Shown: positions 6,342-10,321 of the stretch, piece by piece
Position numbering within the stretch: position 1 is the first letter of the stretch
How the letters are laid out: each line of letters begins with the position of its first letter
Assembly: GCA_030589825.1 (NCBI GenBank)
Contig: JAUUZT010000013.1
Span: forward strand, 1 to 10,321
Direction: 5' to 3'
Length of the DNA: 10,321 bases
From: Dehalococcoidia bacterium
Lineage (GTDB): Bacteria > Chloroflexota > Dehalococcoidia > GIF9 > AB-539-J10
Notes under the pieces: model-generated
Seen by the model: the letters and a program-made list of their open reading frames with translations, nothing else
Told to the model about the DNA's origin: nothing
Databases searched by the model: none
Translations under genes and position numbers: made by a program

Positions 6342-7016
6342 TTGAGTAATATTGTTAGTATTCTTAAGGCTTCGTCAATACTCTGCTGTTTGAAAGACAA
6401 TGAGATTGAAGAGCTGGCTGGTCATGCTGTTATGCGCAGCTATACGGCTGGCAGCTTTATATTCTGGGAGGGTGATCCCCCAAAATATTTATATATTGTA
6501 GCTAATGGCAGGGTAAAAGTGCTCAAACATTCCTCTACAGGGAAGGAATTTACCATAGCATTCTTTGGAAACTATGAAATGTTCGGTGAAGTAGCAGTTT
6601 TCCAGAATATGCACTATCCTGCTTCGGCACAGGCAGTTGTTGACTCTGATATATTACAAATTAGTAAGGATGACTTCCTGTCTTTTTTGGGTAGTAGACC
6701 TCAAGTGGCTTTAAAGATTATCAGTGTCCTGGGAGAACGCCTTAGAGAGGCTCAGGAAAGGTTCAAGGATATCGCTGGAGAGAGGGTTGAGCAACGTATT
6801 GCCAGGATATTGTTCATGTTGTCGGAAAAAAGCGGGCAGAATTTGCTGTACAAGCGACAGGAAATTGCTGAAATGTCAGGAACCACAACAGAGACTGCAA
6901 TCAGGGTTATGGTACGTTTTAAGGAAATGGGAGTGATAGATACTGTTCGCGGTAAAATCACTATTCTTAATTCGGCGAAGCTGAAGTTGCTTAGCGAAGG
7001 CCCTCCAAGCGTATAA
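6342..7016 (+). CDS. Crp/Fnr-family transcriptional regulator
   Basis: 224 aa, normal length. Residues about 15-125 form the cyclic-nucleotide-binding-like beta roll (GDPPKYLYIVANGRVKV; MFGEVAVF). Residues about 126-148 are the dimer helix (VALKIISVLGERLREAQERF) and about 150-220 the winged helix, with RQEIAEMSGTTTETAIRV as recognition region. The R-S pair that holds cAMP in Crp is replaced by PASA, so cAMP binding is unlikely. The FNR four-cysteine cluster is absent; only the vicinal Cys15-Cys16 pair is present. In the recognition helix Glu and Arg are kept at the positions that read TGA half-sites in FNR. Start is TTG at 6342 after AAGAGAGAG; no in-frame ATG fits. It sits 148 bp before the oxygen-defence operon, whose promoter has an FNR-like palindrome, so it is probably its activator. 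The sensed signal (redox, NO, heme) is unknown. Confidence 0.9.
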   Translation: MSNIVSILKASSILCCLKDNEIEELAGHAVMRSYTAGSFIFWEGDPPKYLYIVANGRVKVLKHSSTGKEFTIAFFGNYEMFGEVAVFQNMHYPASAQAVVDSDILQISKDDFLSFLGSRPQVALKIISVLGERLREAQERFKDIAGERVEQRIARILFMLSEKSGQNLLYKRQEIAEMSGTTTETAIRVMVRFKEMGVIDTVRGKITILNSAKLKLLSEGPPSV

Positions 7017-7080
7017 ACGAAGTAATATAGTTTTTCCCTCCTGTATAAAATCTGTTAAATAATTAATAAATATTGCCTTT

Positions 7081-7124
7081 ATATGATGTGTATCATATTC
7101 ATGTATTTAATCTCGTTGTATTAT
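7081..7124 (+). promoter_or_regulatory. FNR-like operator and -10 box of the oxygen-defence operon
   Basis: ATATGAT-GTGT-ATCATAT (7081-7098) is a perfect 7+4+7 inverted repeat whose core TGAT-N4-ATCA equals the core of the FNR box (TTGAT-N4-ATCAA). A -10-like TATTAT lies at 7119-7124, predicting a start near 7131. The palindrome centre (7089.5) is then at -41.5, the known position for class II activation by Crp/Fnr proteins, which replaces a good -35 box; none is seen. The leader would be about 34 nt. The 7017-7164 gap contains nothing else. Confidence 0.6.
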
Positions 7125-7164
7125 TAGTTCAATTAAGCAAATAACAGGAAGGATTAGTAATAAA

Positions 7165-7440
7165 TTGGCAAAATGTAAAGGCTCAAAGTTGCGTATGGCA
7201 CTATATAAGTGCCCTAGTTGCGATGCCGAGTTGCAGGTGTTCTCTGATGAGCATGTCATAAAATGTTGGAGTTGCGGTAAAATTATTAATAAAGAAGAAA
7301 ATCCTCCCTGTATTGAGTGGTGTGTCTCGGCACGGTCATGTTTAGGAGAGAGAAAGTGGAAGGAATCAAGGGAAAATAATAAAAAAGACAGCTCGCTGGG
7401 ATTGAATAAAATTGAGGAGGAGAAAAATGGCATTAACTAA
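7165..7440 (+). CDS. Small cysteine-rich zinc-ribbon protein, function unknown
   Basis: 91 aa, first gene of the operon. Cys16-x2-Cys19 and Cys34-x2-Cys37 form a rubredoxin-like or zinc-ribbon knuckle pair. Then comes a second Cys group, Cys49-x3-Cys53-x5-Cys59, in PPCIEWCVSARSCLG, a motif I recall from small proteins and N-terminal regions of anaerobe proteins without a proven function. The last 30 residues are a charged, low-complexity tail. Start TTG 7165 is supported by AGGAAGGA 11 nt upstream; an ATG at 7195 (Met11) has no SD. The 3' end overlaps rubredoxin by 14 bp, so the two are coupled. The seven cysteines could bind zinc or iron; a redox or sensor role is inference from the neighbours. 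Confidence 0.75.
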   Translation: MAKCKGSKLRMALYKCPSCDAELQVFSDEHVIKCWSCGKIINKEENPPCIEWCVSARSCLGERKWKESRENNKKDSSLGLNKIEEEKNGIN

Positions 7441-7606
7441 CGCAGTAAAATATGAGTGCAGTGTTTGTAGCTATATCTACGACCCGGAGCTTGGTGACCC
7501 TGACAGCGGCATTGAACCCGGCACAACTTTTGAAGATATACCAGCTGATTGGGTATGCCCTGTTTGTGGTGTTGGCAAAGACATGTTTGAGAAAGTTAAG
7601 GACTAA
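7427..7606 (+). CDS. Rubredoxin
   Basis: 59 aa one-iron electron carrier of the cytoplasm. Cys11-x2-Cys14 (CSVC) and Cys44-x2-Cys47 (CPVC) bind the iron; YIYDPELGDPDSGI, the Phe in GTTFEDIP and DWVCPVCG are standard rubredoxin sequence, with normal length. The start is ATG 7427 with AGGAGG 6 nt upstream; a TTG 15 nt earlier would put the SD inside the gene and is rejected. It lies inside the end of the zinc-ribbon gene and 15 bp before the PAS gene. It is the expected electron donor for the flavodiiron protein and desulfoferrodoxin in the same operon. Confidence 0.97.
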   Translation: MALTNAVKYECSVCSYIYDPELGDPDSGIEPGTTFEDIPADWVCPVCGVGKDMFEKVKD

Positions 7607-7621
7607 ATAAAGGAGCAGTCA

Positions 7622-8011
7622 ATGATAGAAAACCTGACTACGGAACAATTAGAACGTATCCTGGAAACATTGCCCGTTGACATCTCTTTCGTTGATGAGA
7701 AAGACCTGGTGAGATATTGGAACAAACATGAAACCAGGACATTTAAACGGCCTGTTTCGGTGGTTGGAAAACCTGTTCAGAGTTGCCATCCCAAACAGAG
7801 CATGCATAAAGTTAATCAGATAATAGACGATTTCAAAGAGGGGAAAAGAGACTCAGCAGAGTTCTGGATAGATATGGCAGGTAAAAAAGTATATATAAGA
7901 TATTTTGCGGTACGAAGTACTGAAGGTACGTATATGGGTACTCTGGAGGTTGCGCAGGATATTACCGGGATAAAGGCAATTGAAGGAGAAAAGAGGATAC
8001 TTGACTACTAA
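7622..8011 (+). CDS. Stand-alone PAS-domain protein (DUF438 C-terminal type)
   Basis: 129 aa consisting of a single PAS fold and no output domain. Helical start (1-17), LPVDISFVDEKDLVRYWN (about 17-34), VVGKPVQSCHPKQSMHKV (about 47-64), DFKEGKRDSAEFWI, KKVYIRYFAVR and GTLEVAQDITGIKAIEGEKR. This matches the PAS part that normally ends DUF438 proteins, where it follows a helical and a hemerythrin-like domain; here those are missing. The conserved C-H-P (Cys55-His56) and His62 could bind heme or a metal, which is inference. AGGAG lies 6 nt before ATG. Placed between rubredoxin and the flavodiiron gene, it probably senses or relays redox, O2 or NO state to a partner protein. I see no break or frameshift that would make it a remnant. 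Confidence 0.8.
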   Translation: MIENLTTEQLERILETLPVDISFVDEKDLVRYWNKHETRTFKRPVSVVGKPVQSCHPKQSMHKVNQIIDDFKEGKRDSAEFWIDMAGKKVYIRYFAVRSTEGTYMGTLEVAQDITGIKAIEGEKRILDY

Positions 8012-8030
8012 AGAGGAAGGGGGAAATAAA

Positions 8031-9209
8031 ATGGATAGTATAAAACCAGGAATTACCATGGTGGGAGCCATTGACTGGGACAGACGATTATTTGACTCGC
8101 TTATTCCACTGCCTGATGGCACAAGCTATAACTCCTATCTGGTCCAGGGCAGTGAGAAAACAGCCCTCATTGATACAGTGGACCCGCCGTTTAAAGATAT
8201 GTTGCTTAATAACCTGGAACAACTGAAAGTTGGCCGGATAGATTATGTCATTGCTAATCATGCGGAGCAGGACCATTCAGGGTCCATTCCTGAAGTATTA
8301 AACAAGTATCCCGAAGCAAAAGTAGTATGTACAGAAAAATGTAAGGTGATGCTCATCGACCTGCTCGGAGTTCCCGCGGAGAAGTTCATTACGGTCAAAG
8401 ACAGGGAAACTATATCCCTGGGGGACAGGACATTGGAGTTTATTCATGCCCCATGGGTTCATTGGCCGGAGACGATGCTGACATACCTGAAGGAGGAGAA
8501 GACTCTTTTCTCCTGTGATTTCTTCGGTTCGCACCTTGCAACTACTGATCTTTATGCAACTGATGGCGCCAGGGTTTACGAGGCAGCTAAGAGATATTAT
8601 GCCGAGATTATGATGCCATTCCGTGTGCAAATAAGGAAAAACCTTAATACGCTTAAAGATTACGAGTTAGATATTATTGCTCCCAGCCATGGTCCTGTGC
8701 ATGATAAGCCGGAATTTATCAGGCAGGCATACCATAGCTGGACTTTTAACGAACCAAAAAATACTGCCGTAATAGCCTATGTATCAATGCACGGTAGTAC
8801 AAGGGAAATGGTTAATTATCTATCCATGTCTCTAGCTGAAAAGGGCGTAACCGTGAAACAGTTCGACATCACGGTAACAGATATTGGGAAGCTGGCGATG
8901 GCGCTGGTAGATGCGGCAACAGTTGTTGTAGGTACGCCAACCGTGCTGGCTGGGGCACATCCTAATGTAGCCTATGCTGTCATACTGGCTAATGCACTGA
9001 GGCCTGATGTCAGATTCCTTTCTATCATTGGTTCCTATAGTTGGGGAGGTAAGACGGTTGAGCAACTTGCCGGGCTGATTCCAAATCTGAAAGCGGAAAT
9101 ACTACAGCCAGTGCTGAGCAAAGGCTTTCCGGGAGAGGCTGATTTTCAGGCACTTGATAATCTAGCGAGCTCAATCGCAGAAAAGCATAAGGAAAATGGT
9201 TTTAGCTGA
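8031..9209 (+). CDS. fprA: A-type flavodiiron protein (FprA/ROO-like O2/NO reductase)
   Basis: 392 aa from ATG 8031 (GGAAGGGGG 7 nt upstream). An ATG at 7980 inside the PAS gene gives a longer frame but lacks need and support. The N-terminal metallo-beta-lactamase-like domain (1-235) carries the full di-iron site: His77-x-Glu79-x-Asp81-His82, His144 (HWPE), Asp163 (SCDFFG) and His220 (PSHGP). Positions run two behind Desulfovibrio gigas ROO up to Asp163. The C-terminal flavodoxin domain (about 238-392) starts with AVIAYVSMHGSTREM, the FMN phosphate loop, and VGTPTVLAGAHP. Class A proteins take electrons from rubredoxin and reduce O2 to water or NO to N2O; rubredoxin is two genes upstream. Which gas is preferred cannot be read from sequence. 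Confidence 0.96.
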   Translation: MDSIKPGITMVGAIDWDRRLFDSLIPLPDGTSYNSYLVQGSEKTALIDTVDPPFKDMLLNNLEQLKVGRIDYVIANHAEQDHSGSIPEVLNKYPEAKVVCTEKCKVMLIDLLGVPAEKFITVKDRETISLGDRTLEFIHAPWVHWPETMLTYLKEEKTLFSCDFFGSHLATTDLYATDGARVYEAAKRYYAEIMMPFRVQIRKNLNTLKDYELDIIAPSHGPVHDKPEFIRQAYHSWTFNEPKNTAVIAYVSMHGSTREMVNYLSMSLAEKGVTVKQFDITVTDIGKLAMALVDAATVVVGTPTVLAGAHPNVAYAVILANALRPDVRFLSIIGSYSWGGKTVEQLAGLIPNLKAEILQPVLSKGFPGEADFQALDNLASSIAEKHKENGFS

Positions 9210-9245
9210 ATCTATTAAGATAATAAAATGACAGAGGAGGATAAT

Positions 9246-9623
9246 ATGATAAGCAGGAAACAAGTATATAAATGTAATGTCTGTGGTAACATTATAGAGG
9301 TGCTGCATGCCGGTGGGGGCGAACTGGTCTGTTGTGGGCAGCCAATGGAGTTATTGCAAGAGAAGACAGCAGATGCCACAGTGGAGAAACACGTTCCTGT
9401 TATTGAAACAACAGGTAGTGGAATAAAGGTAAAAGTTGGAGGAGTGCCTCATCCAATGGAGGAAAAACACTACATTGAGTGGGTGGAAATACTCGCTGAT
9501 GGTAATGTTTACCGGATATTCCTGAAACCTGGAGATAAACCCGAGGCCGATTTTAATATTGGTAATGGGGTAGTTACCGCCAGGGAATATTGCAGCGTTC
9601 ATGGATTGTGGAAATCTGCTTGA
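9246..9623 (+). CDS. dfx: Desulfoferrodoxin (two-iron superoxide reductase)
   Basis: 125 aa. Reduces superoxide to hydrogen peroxide without making O2, in the cytoplasm. The desulforedoxin domain (1-36) binds one iron through Cys10, Cys13, Cys29 and Cys30. The catalytic centre II has Glu47-Lys48-His49 (EKHVP), His69, His75, Cys116 and His119. These positions are the same as in Desulfovibrio desulfuricans desulfoferrodoxin, so both iron sites are complete. Start ATG 9246 is set by GAGGAGG 5 nt upstream; an in-frame ATG at 9228 would place the SD inside the gene. It lies 36 bp after the flavodiiron gene. Rubredoxin of the same operon is the expected electron donor, and the peroxiredoxin that follows would dispose of the peroxide produced. 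Confidence 0.97.
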   Translation: MISRKQVYKCNVCGNIIEVLHAGGGELVCCGQPMELLQEKTADATVEKHVPVIETTGSGIKVKVGGVPHPMEEKHYIEWVEILADGNVYRIFLKPGDKPEADFNIGNGVVTAREYCSVHGLWKSA

Positions 9624-9630
9624 GCAGGAT

Positions 9631-9658
9631 TTTCTTTACAAGATGGAATTTAAAGAAA
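9631..9658 (+). repeat. AT-rich inverted repeat in the dfx-prx gap
   Basis: TTTCTTTA (9631-9638) and TAAAGAAA (9651-9658) are perfect 8-bp complements with a 12-nt loop. The right arm ends two bases before the AGGAG (9660-9664) of the peroxiredoxin gene. The stem is weak (one G-C pair), so an effect on translation or mRNA processing is only possible. Confidence 0.3.
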
Positions 9659-9671
9659 CAGGAGATATAAA

Positions 9672-10321
9672 ATGGAAGAGGTTAAAGAACAGGTAATTAG
9701 TATTCCAAGAATAGGGGAAAAGGCGCCAGACTTTGAGGCAGTAACCACTGATGGAGTGCTTAAACTGGAGGACTATAAAGAAAGCTGGCTTGTGCTCTTT
9801 TCACACCCGGCTGACTTCACCCCCGTTTGCACTACAGAGTTTATTGCCTTTGCTGAAATCTATCCCGATTTACAAAAACGGGGTGTAGAACTGCTGGGAT
9901 TAAGTGTTGACAGTGTATCTTCACATATTGCCTGGGTGCGTAATGTAGAGGAGAAGACAGGGGTGAAAATACCATTTCCTATTATCGCTGACCTTGGCAA
10001 AGAGGTTTCCACCAGCTATGGTATGATTCATCCCGAACAGAGCAAGACTGAAACTGTCAGGTGCGTATTTATTATTGATGATAAACAGATTATCAGGACG
10101 ATACTTTACTATCCCCTGACCACGGGAAGGAATATGCAGGAGATACTGAGAATAGTAGACGCACTGCAAACGACTGATAAGCATAAGGTTGCCACTCCAG
10201 CAAACTGGAAACCGGGTGATATGGTAGTGGTGCCTCCACCAAATACACAGGAGATGGCTGAAGAACGGGTTAAACAGGGATATGAGTGCGTGGATTGGTA
10301 CCTTTGCAAGAAGAAACTATA
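9672..10321 (+). CDS. Peroxiredoxin, Prx6 / archaeal-type (stop codon lies beyond the window)
   Basis: 216 codons are visible, ending KKKL followed by TA at the window edge, so a TAA or TAG is probably next and the protein is essentially complete. It reduces hydrogen and organic peroxides. The active site PADFTPVC carries the P-x3-T-x2-C signature with peroxidatic Cys53, and the conserved Arg130 is in TVRCVFIID. The long C-terminal arm (about 165-216) with TPANWKPGD, VPPP and YECVDWYLC is typical of Prx6. Cys206 and Cys212 correspond to the two C-terminal cysteines of the Aeropyrum pernix enzyme (207 and 213), so a disulfide cycle is likely. Start ATG 9672 follows AGGAG by 7 nt. Last visible gene of the oxygen-defence operon; its electron donor is not in the window. 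Confidence 0.95.
   Translation, partial: MEEVKEQVISIPRIGEKAPDFEAVTTDGVLKLEDYKESWLVLFSHPADFTPVCTTEFIAFAEIYPDLQKRGVELLGLSVDSVSSHIAWVRNVEEKTGVKIPFPIIADLGKEVSTSYGMIHPEQSKTETVRCVFIIDDKQIIRTILYYPLTTGRNMQEILRIVDALQTTDKHKVATPANWKPGDMVVVPPPNTQEMAEERVKQGYECVDWYLCKKKL

Noticed and set aside
6314..6349. 11-codon ORF starting at ATG 6314 before the Crp/Fnr gene
   Set aside because: It is out of frame with the regulator, has no SD, and is of a length expected by chance.
7412..7426. Longer rubredoxin starting at TTG 7412
   Set aside because: This would place the AGGAGG inside the gene; ATG 7427 has ideal spacing and gives the normal rubredoxin length.
7980..8030. 17-residue N-terminal extension of the flavodiiron protein
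   Set aside because: It overlaps the PAS gene, and ATG 8031 has a strong SD and aligns with the family start.
1..10321. tRNA, rRNA, CRISPR array, insertion sequence or phage genes
   Set aside because: No cloverleaf, regularly spaced repeats, transposase, integrase or terminal inverted repeats were seen on reading both strands.

Overview
The window looks like the chromosome of a strictly anaerobic bacterium. Most genes carry strong Shine-Dalgarno sites (GGAGG or AGGAGG 5-8 nt before ATG). The right third is a classic anaerobe oxygen-defence cluster. The MFS fragment and the C-terminal tail of the lipoprotein remind me of Dehalococcoidia-like Chloroflexota, but that placement is an impression from protein style and no search was run.

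Left part (1-2055): the 5' end of a minus-strand MFS transporter, a minus-strand HIT-like protein, and a plus-strand probable lipoprotein with a calcium-binding DxDxDG repeat. These are separated by AT-rich spacers and show no obvious common task.

Middle (2056-5048): a two-gene, translationally coupled unit (ATGA overlap). The first gene is a fusion of a LicC/PntC-like cytidylyltransferase and a CobD/HisC-like PLP enzyme. The second is a PssA-like CDP-alcohol phosphatidyltransferase. Together they look like a short pathway that makes an amino-alcohol phosphate or aminophosphonate, activates it with CTP and transfers it to a lipid. The unit is preceded by a near-consensus promoter (TTGATA-N16-TATAAT) with an 18-bp perfect palindrome inside it, and then by a long leader that can fold into a two-part hairpin (2328-2381). 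This is the most interesting part of the window.

5085-7016: a convergent minus-strand aldo/keto reductase and, divergent from it, a Crp/Fnr-family regulator without cAMP-binding residues. Their shared upstream region holds several short palindromes that overlap promoter-like hexamers.

Right part (7017-10321): a tight plus-strand operon of a Cys-rich zinc-ribbon protein, rubredoxin, a stand-alone DUF438-type PAS protein, an A-type flavodiiron protein, a two-iron desulfoferrodoxin and a Prx6-type peroxiredoxin (cut at its final codon by the window edge). Rubredoxin would feed electrons to the flavodiiron protein (O2 or NO to water or N2O) and to desulfoferrodoxin (superoxide to peroxide), and the peroxiredoxin would remove the peroxide. 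A perfect FNR-like palindrome (7081-7098) is centred 41.5 bp before the predicted transcription start, the spacing of class II activation. The regulator just upstream is the obvious candidate to bind it.
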